A stretch of DNA of 64,000 nucleotides, taken from Streptomyces sp. TLI_053. GTDB lineage: Bacteria > Actinomycetota > Actinomycetes > Streptomycetales > Streptomycetaceae. Of this stretch, positions 17,933 through 25,902 are shown piece by piece. The notes below the pieces were generated by a model that did not search any database, was not told where the DNA came from, and saw only the letters and a program-made list of their open reading frames with translations. Numbering within the stretch: position 1 is the stretch's first letter; each line of letters begins with the position of its first letter. A program made the translations under genes and the position numbers. The stretch covers positions 9,203,501 to 9,267,500 of the forward strand of contig NZ_LT629775.1 in NCBI RefSeq assembly GCF_900105395.1, given 5' to 3'.

Positions 17933-18872
17933 ATGACGATCCGCCACTGGCACCGCCCGCTGGTCCTGCTCGCCGCCGCGACGGCGGCCCTCGCCCTGGT
18001 GTCCGCCGTCGGGCTCGCGGTCGACGACCGGATCCTGGTCGGCGAACCGATCTGGCTGAAGCCCTTCAAGTTCTCGCTCTCCATCGCGGTCTATTCGGCG
18101 ACCCTCGCGTGGATGCTGTCCCTGGCGCGCACCACCCCCCCGCTGGGTCCGGTGGCTCGGGACGGTGATCGTCGCCGCGAACGCGATCGAGACGCTGGTG
18201 ATCGTCGGCCAGGTGCTCCGCGGCAGGCGGAGCCACTTCAACGTCGCCACGCCGCTGGACGCCGGCCTCTGGTTCGTGATGGCCGCCTCGATCGTCACGC
18301 TGTGGCTGGCGAACCTGGGCATCGCGGCCAGGTCGTTCCGCGAGCGGACCGGGGACCGTGCGGCGACCTGGTCCGTCCGGCTCGGCCTGCTGCTCGCGGT
18401 GGTGGGCATGGCGCTCGGCTTCCTCATGACCGGTCCGACGCCCGCCCAGCTCGAAGCGATGCGCGGCGGGGCCGCCGTGGGCGTGGTGGGGGCGCACGGT
18501 GTCGGTGTCGCCGACGGCTCGCCCGGCATCGCCGTCACCGGCTGGAGCAGTACCGGCGGCGACCTGCGGGTCCCCCACTTCGTCGGCATGCACGCGCTGC
18601 AGGCCGTCCCGCTCTTCGCCTGGCTGCTGGCCGCCCTGTCCCGCCGGTTCCCGTGGCTGGCCGACGAGCGGACGCGCCTGCGCCTGGTCCTGGTGGCGGG
18701 CGGGACCTTCGCGGGCGTGCTGGCGATACTGACCTGGCAGGCGCTGCGCGGCCAGTCGCTCGTCCGTCCCGACGGCGCGACCCTGACGGCCTCGGCCCTG
18801 CTGGCCGTCGGCGCGGTGGCGTCCGCGGTGGCGGTCGTCCGCCGCCGCCGTGTGCCGCCGGCGCCGGCCTGA
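17933..18872 (+). pseudogene. Polytopic membrane protein gene with a one-base frameshift
   Basis: The N-terminal part (MTIRHWHRPL, a first membrane span, then IWLKPFKFSLSIAVYS) reads from ATG 17933. The rest (VIVAANAIETLVIVGQVLRG, several spans, ending in an arginine/alanine tail at 18872) reads in another frame. The frames join if one C is removed from the run of seven at 18135-18141, giving a continuous TTPRWVRWLGTVIV sequence and a protein of about 312 residues with six or more spans. GAGGAA precedes the ATG. The family is a familiar uncharacterised streptomycete membrane protein. The cause is either an assembly error in the C-run or a real or phase-variable mutation. Confidence 0.75.
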
Positions 18873-18909
18873 CCGGCCTGACCGGTCTGACCGGTCTGAC
18901 CGGTCTGAC
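18865..18909 (+). repeat. 9-bp tandem repeat, five copies
   Basis: Five contiguous copies of GGYCTGACC (first two with C, last three with T). Each copy carries GGTC/GACC dyad symmetry. The array starts at the end of the membrane-protein gene, contains its stop codon, and lies 53 bp from the convergent TetR gene. Confidence 0.75.
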
Positions 18910-18961
18910 CGGCGGCGGCGCGTCCGACGACGGCGCGACCGGCCGCCGGCCGCCGGACGGA

Positions 18962-19531
18962 TCAGCCGGTGGGCCAGGCCCGCAGCAGGGCGTCGAGGGC
19001 GTCCAGGATCCGGGTCCAGCTGTCCTCGGCGGTGCGGGGGGTGTACTGGAACCCGCCGGAGCGTTCGAGGGCGACATAGCCGTGGAAGGTGCTGCCGAGC
19101 AGGCGGACGGCGTCGGTCTCGTCGGGCTCGGCGAGGTGGTAGCCGCGCAGGATGGCCCGGGTCATCTGCGAGTGGCGGACGGCCGCACTGGCGCGGGCGG
19201 TCTCCGGGTCGAGGTCCAGCTGCGCGGCGGCGTAGCGGCCGGGGTGCTCGTGGGCGTAGCCCCGGTAGGCGTCGGCGAAGGCCGTCAGGGCGTCCTTGCC
19301 GGCCCGGCCGGCCAGGGCGGCGGCGGCACGGTCGGCGAGTTCCTCCAGGGCCAGCAGGGCGATCCTGGTCTTGAGGTCCTGGGAGTTCTTGACGTGGGAG
19401 TAGAGGCTCGCGTCCTTGACGCCGAAGCGCCGCGCGAGCGCGGAGACGGTCACCTTGTCGAAGCCGACCTCGTCGGCGAGTTCCGCCCCCGCCACCGTCA
19501 GCCGCTCGGTGTTCAGTCCCACGCGTGCCAT
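18962..19531 (-). CDS. TetR-family regulator with WHG-type C-terminal domain
   Basis: A 189-residue regulator. The helix-turn-helix region includes VTVSALARRFGVKDASLYSHVKNSQDL (residues about 27-53). The C-terminal half (AYRGYAHEHPGRYAA, later LGSTFHGYVALERSGGF) matches the TetR_C_33/WHG domain seen in many actinobacterial TetR proteins. ATG 19531 follows GAGAGG; an upstream GTG at 19549 is possible. It diverges from the FusB-like gene, and a palindrome lies between its own -35 and -10 boxes, which implies autorepression. Confidence 0.9.
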   Translation of the reverse strand: MARVGLNTERLTVAGAELADEVGFDKVTVSALARRFGVKDASLYSHVKNSQDLKTRIALLALEELADRAAAALAGRAGKDALTAFADAYRGYAHEHPGRYAAAQLDLDPETARASAAVRHSQMTRAILRGYHLAEPDETDAVRLLGSTFHGYVALERSGGFQYTPRTAEDSWTRILDALDALLRAWPTG

Positions 19532-19566
19532 GCCCGTCCTCTCGCTCACCTGGGGCCATAATACAT

Positions 19567-19587
19567 TTGCCTAGGAAGCCTAGGTAA
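19567..19587. promoter_or_regulatory. Candidate TetR operator in the divergent promoter
   Basis: TTGCCTAGG and CCTAGGTAA form an inverted repeat (8 of 9 matches) around AAG, in an AT-rich island. On the minus strand, TTACCT-N18-TATTAT is a plausible promoter for the TetR gene with this repeat inside its spacer. On the plus strand TAATTT (19585-19590) lies 12 nt before the ATG, consistent with a nearly leaderless transcript. Confidence 0.6.
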
Positions 19588-19602
19588 TTTACGTTGCTTC
19601 CT

Positions 19603-20088
19603 ATGAAGCCATTGACCGAACCCGAGATCCGCGCCGCCTTCGTCAACTGCACCAAGGGTGAGGCCTCGCGTCTGAACGTCCCCCGCGACCTGGCCGAGCA
19701 GCCCTGGGAGGACCTGGACTTCCTCGGCTGGCGCGACCCGCAGGCCCCCGACCGGGCCTACCTCGCCGCCGTGATCGACGGCCGCACGGTGGCGGTCGCG
19801 CTGCGCTCCTCCGGCGCCGCCTCCTGGCAGGCCCGCCGCAGCCTCTGCTCGCTGTGCGTCACCACGCACACCGGGGGCGTCTCGCTGCTGGTGGCGGCCC
19901 GCGCCGGGAAGGCCGGCAAGCAGGGCAACTCGGTCGGGGCGTACATGTGCTCCGACCTCGCCTGCTCGCTGTACGTGCGCGGCAAGAAGGAGGTCGGCAC
20001 CAAGCTGCACGAGTCGCTCACGCTGGAGGAGAAGATCGGGCGCACGGTCGCCAACCTCGCCGCCTTCCTCGCCAAGGTGACCGCGTGA
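19603..20088 (+). CDS. FBP-domain protein (FusB-like elongation factor G-binding protein)
   Basis: A 161-residue protein matching the FBP family: an N-terminal helical half (EPEIRAAFVNCTKGEASRL) and a C-terminal treble-clef zinc finger with paired cysteines CSLC (residues about 83-86) and CSDLAC (about 113-118). In staphylococci FusB binds EF-G and releases it from fusidic-acid-stalled ribosomes; many actinobacteria carry chromosomal homologues of unproven role. ATG 19603 was preferred over TTG 19594; no strong ribosome site is visible, so the message may be leaderless. A hairpin follows the stop. Confidence 0.88.
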   Translation: MKPLTEPEIRAAFVNCTKGEASRLNVPRDLAEQPWEDLDFLGWRDPQAPDRAYLAAVIDGRTVAVALRSSGAASWQARRSLCSLCVTTHTGGVSLLVAARAGKAGKQGNSVGAYMCSDLACSLYVRGKKEVGTKLHESLTLEEKIGRTVANLAAFLAKVTA

Positions 20089-20090
20089 CC

Positions 20091-20114
20091 CGCCCCGGCG
20101 CCGTTGCCGGGGCG
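20091..20114 (+). terminator. Short hairpin terminator
   Basis: Arms CGCCCCGGC (20091-20099) and its complement (20106-20114) with a 6-nt loop, beginning 3 nt after the FBP gene stop. Confidence 0.55.
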
Positions 20115-20316
20115 TCGGCGTGACCTTCTCCGGCGCCGCCCCGCACCGGTGCGCGCCGATCGTCGGAGTCGGCCGTTCGGCGGTACGGGGGCGGCCCGGC
20201 CGGGCATACTGAGGGGACCGCCGGGCCTGCCCGGCGGTGACGCGACGAACCGTCAGTTCCCTTCAGTGAGCGGCGGTTCGGCCACCCGGCGGCCGCTCCC
20301 GGAGCCAGGGAGGGCC

Positions 20317-21591
20317 ATGTCCGAGGAGATACCGGGCACCGAGCAGCCAGCACCGCAGGACGTACCGTCCGACGCCACCGCGCCGTCCGATCACGCCGTG
20401 CCGTCCGATCACGCCGCGCCGTCCGGCACCGTACCGGCCGCCTTCGAACGGTGCGCCCGGCTGGTGCTCGCCGGCCGCTACGAGGAAGCCCTGACGGAGA
20501 CCGAGGAGACGGCCGTACTCCTGCGGGGGCGCACCGGCGGCAGCCGCCCCGCGGACCGGGAGACGGCGGCCGCACTCGCCTACGTCCTGGTGCTCCGCTG
20601 CGAGGCGCTGTCCAAACTGGGCCGCTGGGACGAGTGCCTGAGCACCGCCTCCGAGGCGGTCGACCTGGGGCGCGGGCAGGCCGTGACGGCGCCGTTCACC
20701 GCGCCGCTCGGCGCCACCCTGCTCGGCCTCGGCACCGCGCTGTGGGGCCTCGGCCGCCCGCAGGAGGCGGTCGCCGTGACCCGGGAGTCCGTCGACCTGC
20801 ACCGGCAGCTCGCCCGGGCGGACCACTCCTTCCGGCCGCAGCTCGCCAACGCGCTCAGCCAGCTCGGCGTGGTGCTGTCCCGGCTGGGCCGGCACGCCGA
20901 GGCCCTGGACGTCACCAAGGAGTCGGTGTCCCTCTACCGCCGACTGGTCGCGGCGGACCAGGCCGACCACACCCACGGACTCGCCCAGGCGGTCAACAAC
21001 CTGGCCCGTCGTCAGTCGGCGCGCAACCAGCACCGCCGGGCGCTCAGGAGCATCCAGGAGGCGGTGGCGCTCTACCGCCGGCTGGCCGCGGCCAATCCGG
21101 CGGTCCACCGCCGTGACCTCGCGATGGCGCTGGGCAACGCGGCCCGGATGCACAACGGCCGGGCCGAGTCGCTGGCCGCCGTGGCGGAGGCGGTCGCCAT
21201 CCTGGAGGAGCTGGAGCGGACCGAACCCGGGGTCCACGGCGGGCTGTTCGCCGACTCGCTGTCCCTGCACGCGGCGGCGCTCGCCGACCTGGGGCGGTTC
21301 CGGGAGGCCGCCGAGGTCACCACCAGGGCGGTCGCGATGATGCGCGAGCAGGCCGCGCTCAACCCGGTGGCGCGGCGGGGCGACCTGGCCGTAGCACTGG
21401 CGTTCCACGCCCGGGTGCGGGTCGAGGCCGGCCTCGACCTGGCCGGCGGCCTGGCCGCGGCGACGGAGGCGGTCGCGCTGATGCGCGTCCTCGCGGCCGA
21501 GATCCCGGCCCTCTACGCGTCCTCGCTCGCGGAGGTCGTCGCCCTCGAGAGCCGGCTGCGCGCGGCCGTACCACGGGGGGACGCGCCCTGA
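20317..21591 (+). CDS. Tetratricopeptide-repeat protein
   Basis: A 424-residue soluble protein. The first 45 residues are disordered and contain a short repeated PSDHA unit (18-bp repeat in DNA). The remainder is a run of helical hairpins of TPR type, for example LGTALWGLGRPQEAVAVTRESVDLHRQLA, LSQLGVVLSRLGRHAEALDVTKESVSLYRRL and LADLGRFREAAEVTTRAVAMMREQA. The spacing is nearer 45-50 residues than 34, as in the TPR regions of actinobacterial NB-ARC or regulator proteins, but no nucleotide-binding domain is fused. It is a probable protein-protein interaction scaffold. GCCAGGGAGGG precedes ATG 20317. Confidence 0.88.
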   Translation: MSEEIPGTEQPAPQDVPSDATAPSDHAVPSDHAAPSGTVPAAFERCARLVLAGRYEEALTETEETAVLLRGRTGGSRPADRETAAALAYVLVLRCEALSKLGRWDECLSTASEAVDLGRGQAVTAPFTAPLGATLLGLGTALWGLGRPQEAVAVTRESVDLHRQLARADHSFRPQLANALSQLGVVLSRLGRHAEALDVTKESVSLYRRLVAADQADHTHGLAQAVNNLARRQSARNQHRRALRSIQEAVALYRRLAAANPAVHRRDLAMALGNAARMHNGRAESLAAVAEAVAILEELERTEPGVHGGLFADSLSLHAAALADLGRFREAAEVTTRAVAMMREQAALNPVARRGDLAVALAFHARVRVEAGLDLAGGLAAATEAVALMRVLAAEIPALYASSLAEVVALESRLRAAVPRGDAP

Positions 21592-21741
21592 CCGTTCCGC
21601 CCCGCCCGTCCGTCCGTCCGCGATGTTCCGCCCGGTCCGCGCTGTTCCACCAGGCCCGACCGTTCCGCCCCGCCCGTCCGGCCCCGTCCGACCACCCGGG
21701 CGGGGCCGCGTCGGATCGGCGGCCGGCTCGTTGGACCGGGC

Positions 21742-22236
21742 ATGGCGGACGACGCGGACGAGACGGACGGCCCGGGCGACGGTGGCTCGGTGCCGATGGT
21801 GTGGGCGCTGGCGGTGCGGGCGGTCGAGCTCGGACCGCCCTTCGCCGAACTGATCGTGGAGATCGGCCCCGCCCTGTTCGCGGCCTTCGTCGACAACGCG
21901 GTGGACAGCGGGTTCGTGCTGGCCGCGGGGGAGCCGCCCGCCACCACCGCCGTGGTGGAGCTGGCGGGCAGTGCCCTGGTCCGGCTGGTCATGGTGGGCG
22001 GGCGGCAGGCCTGGGAACCGGCTTCCGAGGTCCTGGCCTCGCCCGGCTGGCTGACCGCCGCCGCCGGACGGCGTGCCGTCGTGGTGCTCGTCGTCCCGCC
22101 CGGCACCTGGCCGCCCGGCCTGATGGACCTGGACCCGGCGGCCGGCGCCGAACTGCTGACCCGCAGCCTGGAGACGGCCCGGGCCGCCGGAGCGGTGCTG
22201 CACGGCACGGCCGGCTACCGGCGGTACGACGGCTGA
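21742..22236 (+). CDS. Hypothetical protein
   Basis: A 164-residue protein of unknown function. The first 17 residues are acidic. The core alternates hydrophobic strands and helices (VPMVWALAVRAVELGPPFAELIVEIG, then RRAVVVLVVPPGTW). Third-codon GC is high throughout, so it looks like a real gene despite the lack of a clear ribosome site at ATG 21742; ATG 21793 is an alternative start. It follows the TPR gene by 150 nt on the same strand. I do not recognise a family. Confidence 0.6.
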   Translation: MADDADETDGPGDGGSVPMVWALAVRAVELGPPFAELIVEIGPALFAAFVDNAVDSGFVLAAGEPPATTAVVELAGSALVRLVMVGGRQAWEPASEVLASPGWLTAAAGRRAVVVLVVPPGTWPPGLMDLDPAAGAELLTRSLETARAAGAVLHGTAGYRRYDG

Positions 22237-22271
22237 CCGGCCCCCGCCCGGGTGACCGGCCCCCGCCCGGG
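22234..22271 (+). repeat. 19-bp tandem duplication
   Basis: Two contiguous exact copies of a 19-bp unit beginning TGACCGGCCCCC and ending CCCGGG. The first copy contains the stop codon of the hypothetical gene. Confidence 0.7.
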
Positions 22272-22420
22272 TGGCAGTTCGCCCGCCCGGGCGGGCGTTC
22301 GCGCAGGTGGAGCGGGGCCTCCACGGTGCGTCAGGTGGCGTAATGCGGCGGCAACGAAAAACCGGCCGCCGCCGCTCTATGGTTCTCGCCGAACCCGTCC
22401 CCGGCCCCGGAGCAGCACCG

Positions 22421-23173
22421 ATGACCAGCGAGAACCCGACCCGCACCGGCTCCCGCCGGCTGCGCGCCGACCGTGCCCGGCAGGTGGCCGACGTGCTGCG
22501 CCGGCAGGTGCTCGGCGAGGCGTTCGCGGACGGCGCGCTGCCCCGCGAGGACGAACTCGCGGAGGAGTTCGGTGCCTCCCGCAACACCGTCCGGGAGGCG
22601 CTGGACCTGCTGCGCGGCGAGGGGCTGGTGCGCCGGGTGCCCGGCTCCGGCACGCTCGTCGTGGCGGAGAAGGTCCCGCACGGGCTGAACCGACTCCAGG
22701 GCCTCGCCGAGACCCTGCACGAGCACGGCGAGGTGGTGAACGAGGTCCGCTCCTTCGGCCCGGTCCGCGCACCCGGCCCGGTGGCCCGCCGCCTCGGACT
22801 GCCGGAGGGCGCCGACGTGGTCTACGTCGAGCGGCTCCGGCGGCTGAACGGGCTGCCGCTCTCGCTCGACCTGACCTATCTGGCCCCGGACATCGGCGCC
22901 GAACTGACCGCCGAGGCCCTGGTGGACCAGGACATCTTCGGCCTGATCGAGCAGGTCACCGGGCGGTCGCTGGGCCGCGCGGACATCACCCTGGAGGCGA
23001 TCAACGCCGACGCGCACTCCGCCGCGGTGCTCGAAGTACCGCGCGGATCGGCGCTGCTGATGCTGGAACGCCTCACCTCGCTGGCCGACGGGCGCCCCGT
23101 CGACCTGGAGTACGTCCGCTTCCGCGGCGACCGCATCACCATGCAGGGCAGCCTGCTGCGCGACCTCCCCTGA
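22421..23173 (+). CDS. GntR-family regulator, HutC/UTRA type
   Basis: A 250-residue regulator. The winged-helix domain (residues about 10-80) contains LPREDELAEEFGASRNTVREALDLLRGEGLVRRVPGSGTLV, split here as LPREDELAEEF and SRNTVREALDLL. The C-terminal UTRA domain (about 95-245) includes YVERLRRLNGLPLSLDLTYL. It heads the ferredoxin/ABC/flavoprotein cluster on the same strand and is its likely ligand-responsive repressor. ATG 22421 has GGAG about 9 nt upstream; earlier in-frame starts (22379, 22271) would add arginine-rich residues. Confidence 0.9.
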   Translation: MTSENPTRTGSRRLRADRARQVADVLRRQVLGEAFADGALPREDELAEEFGASRNTVREALDLLRGEGLVRRVPGSGTLVVAEKVPHGLNRLQGLAETLHEHGEVVNEVRSFGPVRAPGPVARRLGLPEGADVVYVERLRRLNGLPLSLDLTYLAPDIGAELTAEALVDQDIFGLIEQVTGRSLGRADITLEAINADAHSAAVLEVPRGSALLMLERLTSLADGRPVDLEYVRFRGDRITMQGSLLRDLP

Positions 23174-23301
23174 GCGCTGCCCCGCCCGTCCCACCGCCCG
23201 CCCCACCGACCGCCCTGTCGCCCGCCCACCGCCCGTTCCACCGCGCGACACCCCGTCGGCGCGCCCTCGGGCGCGCCCCGACCCCGACCCCGAGGAAGCC
23301 C

Positions 23302-23529
23302 ATGGCACTCGCCGACCACCGTACCGACGTGCCCGTGACCGTCGACGCCTCCCTGTGCATCGACGGCTGCACCCTCTGCGTGGAGATGTGCCCGCTGGAC
23401 TCCCTGGCCATCGACCCGGAGAGCGGCAAGGCCTACATGCACGTGGACGAGTGCTGGTACTGCGGCCCCTGCGCCGCCCGCTGCCCCACCGGCGCGGTCA
23501 CCGTCAACATGCCCTATCTGATTCGCTGA
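23302..23529 (+). CDS. Two-cluster [4Fe-4S] ferredoxin, AprB-like
   Basis: A 75-residue ferredoxin with two cysteine sets: CIDGCTLCVEMCP (residues about 19-31) and CWYCGPCAARCP (about 54-65). Each has the C-x2/3-C-x2-C-x3-C-P pattern for a [4Fe-4S] cluster. The short length and ADECxxCxxC-like second motif resemble the N-terminal domain of adenylylsulfate reductase beta subunits. It probably passes electrons to or from the flavoprotein encoded at 26768. GAGGAAG lies before ATG 23302. The binding-protein gene starts 11 nt after its stop. Confidence 0.9.
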   Translation: MALADHRTDVPVTVDASLCIDGCTLCVEMCPLDSLAIDPESGKAYMHVDECWYCGPCAARCPTGAVTVNMPYLIR

Positions 23530-23540
23530 GGTGCTGCCGG

Positions 23541-24965
23541 ATGCCTTCCAACACCAGAGCCGAGGTCAGCACCGCCGCCGGAACCGCCGCCCGGCCGCGG
23601 CGGGTCGCGGCGGCGCTGCTCGCCGCAGCCTCGCTGACGGCCGCGACCGCCTGCTCCGCCGCCTCCGCCGACGCCGGGACGGTCGCGGTGGTCGTCGGCT
23701 ACCAGTCGAAGACCATCAACACCGTGACCGCCGGCACCCTGCTGCGGGTCCAGGGCTACCTCGAACAGCGCCTCGCCGAACAGGGCCGCGCCGACGGCCG
23801 CACGTACCGGGTCAGCTGGCAGGACTACGACTCCGGGGCGCCGATCACCGCCCAGATGCTCGCCGGCAAGATCGACATCGGCTCGATGGGCGACTACCCG
23901 CTGCTCATCAACGGCTCCCGCGCCCAGGACGCCGGCGGACCCGGCACCCGGCTGGTCTCCGTCACCGGCTACAACCTGCTCGGCGCGCTCAACTCCGTCG
24001 TGGTGCCCACCGGTTCGCCCGCGCACACGCTGGCCGACCTCAAGGGCCGCAAGGTGTCGACCTCGGTCGGTTCCGCCGCCGACGGCACCCTGGTCCAGGC
24101 GCTCGCCCGGGCGGGCGTGGCGGAGGGCGAGATCCAGAAGCAGAACCAGCAGCCCGCCGTCGGCGCCTCCGCGCTCAAGGCCGGCAGCGTCGACGCACTG
24201 GCCCAGTTCGTCGCGTGGCCCGGCGCCGTGGTCTTCGCCGGCGAGGGCCGGCTGCTCTACGACGGCGCCGCGCTCGGCCGCCCCACCCTGCACGGCGTGG
24301 TGATCCGCCAGGCCTACGGCACCGAACACCCCGCCGTCGTCCGGGCCTTCCTCCAGGCCCAGGCCGACGCGACCCGGTACCTGAACGAACACCCCCTGGA
24401 CGCGAGCCGCAAGGTCGCCGACGCCACCGGCCTGCCGCCCGAGGTCGTGCACCTCTACAACGGCCCCAACGGCATCGCCACCTTCGCCACCCCGCTGGAC
24501 CGGGAACTGCTGGACGCCCTGCGCGCGGACGTGCCCTTCCTGCGCTCGGTGGGCGTGCTCAAGGCCCTCGACGTCGAGCGCTTCGTCGATCCGTCCTACC
24601 AGGAGCGGGCCGCGCTCCCCGCCGTCCCGCCGGCCCGGATCACCGGGACCGACGAGGTCTGCGCCCGCCCCGTCACGGACCCCCGGCTGGCCGGTGAGAT
24701 CTGGTACGAGGGCGAGGACACCACCCACCCGGCCGCCGACCCCCGCTGCCTGCTGCGCGCCCTGAAGGCGCCCGGCCGCAAGGCCCGCGCCGCCTACGTG
24801 CCCGACGCCGCCACCGGGACCCGCTGGTTCGCCGACAAGGACCAGTGGGTGTGCGACGGCGACGCGCTGCTGCCCTTCACCACCGAGGACGGCGCCGCCG
24901 GATACCTGGCGGCGCACCCGGACGCGCGGCGGATCTCCTACCGGGAAGCCCTGGAGGCCGCGTGA
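23541..24965 (+). CDS. ABC transporter substrate-binding lipoprotein (nitrate/sulfonate/taurine type), with possible NosL-like C-terminal domain
   Basis: A 474-residue exported protein. The lipobox TATAC ends at about residue 36. Residues about 45-370 follow the SsuA/TauA/NrtA pattern: GYQSKTINTVTAG, then DIGSMGDYPLL and TLADLKGRKVSTSVGS. The last ~110 residues are an extra domain (from VCARPVTDP) with RCLLRAL, TGTRWFADKDQWVCDGDALLPF and a final DARRISYREAL. This resembles the NosL copper-chaperone fold near its C-terminus, but that assignment is by eye. ATG 23541 is preferred. Its stop overlaps the GTG of the permease frame. The substrate is unknown. Confidence 0.87.
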   Translation: MPSNTRAEVSTAAGTAARPRRVAAALLAAASLTAATACSAASADAGTVAVVVGYQSKTINTVTAGTLLRVQGYLEQRLAEQGRADGRTYRVSWQDYDSGAPITAQMLAGKIDIGSMGDYPLLINGSRAQDAGGPGTRLVSVTGYNLLGALNSVVVPTGSPAHTLADLKGRKVSTSVGSAADGTLVQALARAGVAEGEIQKQNQQPAVGASALKAGSVDALAQFVAWPGAVVFAGEGRLLYDGAALGRPTLHGVVIRQAYGTEHPAVVRAFLQAQADATRYLNEHPLDASRKVADATGLPPEVVHLYNGPNGIATFATPLDRELLDALRADVPFLRSVGVLKALDVERFVDPSYQERAALPAVPPARITGTDEVCARPVTDPRLAGEIWYEGEDTTHPAADPRCLLRALKAPGRKARAAYVPDAATGTRWFADKDQWVCDGDALLPFTTEDGAAGYLAAHPDARRISYREALEAA

Positions 24966-25902
24966 CCGCGCCACCGCAGGCCCCCGGGCGGCCGCCGCGC
25001 CGTCCGCCGGGCCCGCCGGCACTCCGGACGGGCCCCCCGCCGTTCCCACCGCCCGCCCGTCCGGGGGCGGTGCCCGGTCCGGCCGGGCCGCCCGGCGGAC
25101 CCGGCAGGGGCTCGCCCTGCTCGCCTTCGCCGCGCTCTGGCAACTGCTGACCGTCCGGAACGTCCGGTTCTGGCTGCGCTTCGACCAACTGCCGACCGCC
25201 GTCGAGGTCGGCCGGGCGCTGGTCCTCCGCATCGGCACCGCCGAGTACTGGCACGACCTCGCCGACAGCCTGCGGCGGATCGGCTGCGGATTCCTGCTGG
25301 CCGCCCTGCTCGGGGTCGCCGCCGGGGTGCTGACCGCCCGTTCCCGCTGGGCGGCCGACCTGCTCGGCCCGGTGCTCGAACTGGTCCGCCCGATCCCGGC
25401 CATCGCACTGGTCCCGGTCGCGATCATGCTCTTCCCCGAGAACGAGCAGGGCATCGTCTTCATCACCGGCACCGCGGCCTTCTTCCCCGTCCTGGTCGCC
25501 ACCCGGCACGCCGTCCGGGCCGTCCCCCCGCTGTGGGAGGAGGCCGTGCGCACCATGGGCGCGGGCCGGGCCCGGGTGCTGTGGAGCGTCGTCCTGCCGG
25601 GTGCCCTGCCCGGAGTCGCCGGCGGCCTGTCGGTCGGGCTCGGCGTCGCCTGGATCTGCGTCATCTCCGCCGAGATGGTCTCCGGCCAGTTCGGCGTCGG
25701 CTACCGGACCTGGTCCGCCTACACCGTGCTCGACTACCCGGGCGTGTTCGTCGGCATGGTGACGATCGGGCTGCTGGGCCGGGTCACCTCCGGCGCCGTC
25801 GAACTCCTCGGCCGCCGGCTCACCGCCTGGCTGCCCCCGACCGGGCCCACCGCCCCCGCGGCCGTCGCCCCGGGACCCGGCCCCACGGAGGTGCGGACAT
25901 GA
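24962..25902 (+). pseudogene. ABC transporter permease (SsuC/TauC type) with 5' frameshift
   Basis: From about 25081 one frame encodes a clear permease: LALLAFAALW, DSLRRIGCGFLLAALLGVAAG, and the EAA loop EEAVRTMGAGRARVLWSVVLPGALPG, ending at 25902. That frame has no ATG, GTG or TTG before 25327, which would delete the first span. A GTG at 24962, overlapping the upstream stop as GTGA, opens a different frame that stops at 25150. Adding one C to the six-C run at 25033-25038 joins the two into a normal protein of about 313 residues. An assembly error is the simplest explanation; otherwise the importer is broken. Confidence 0.8.
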
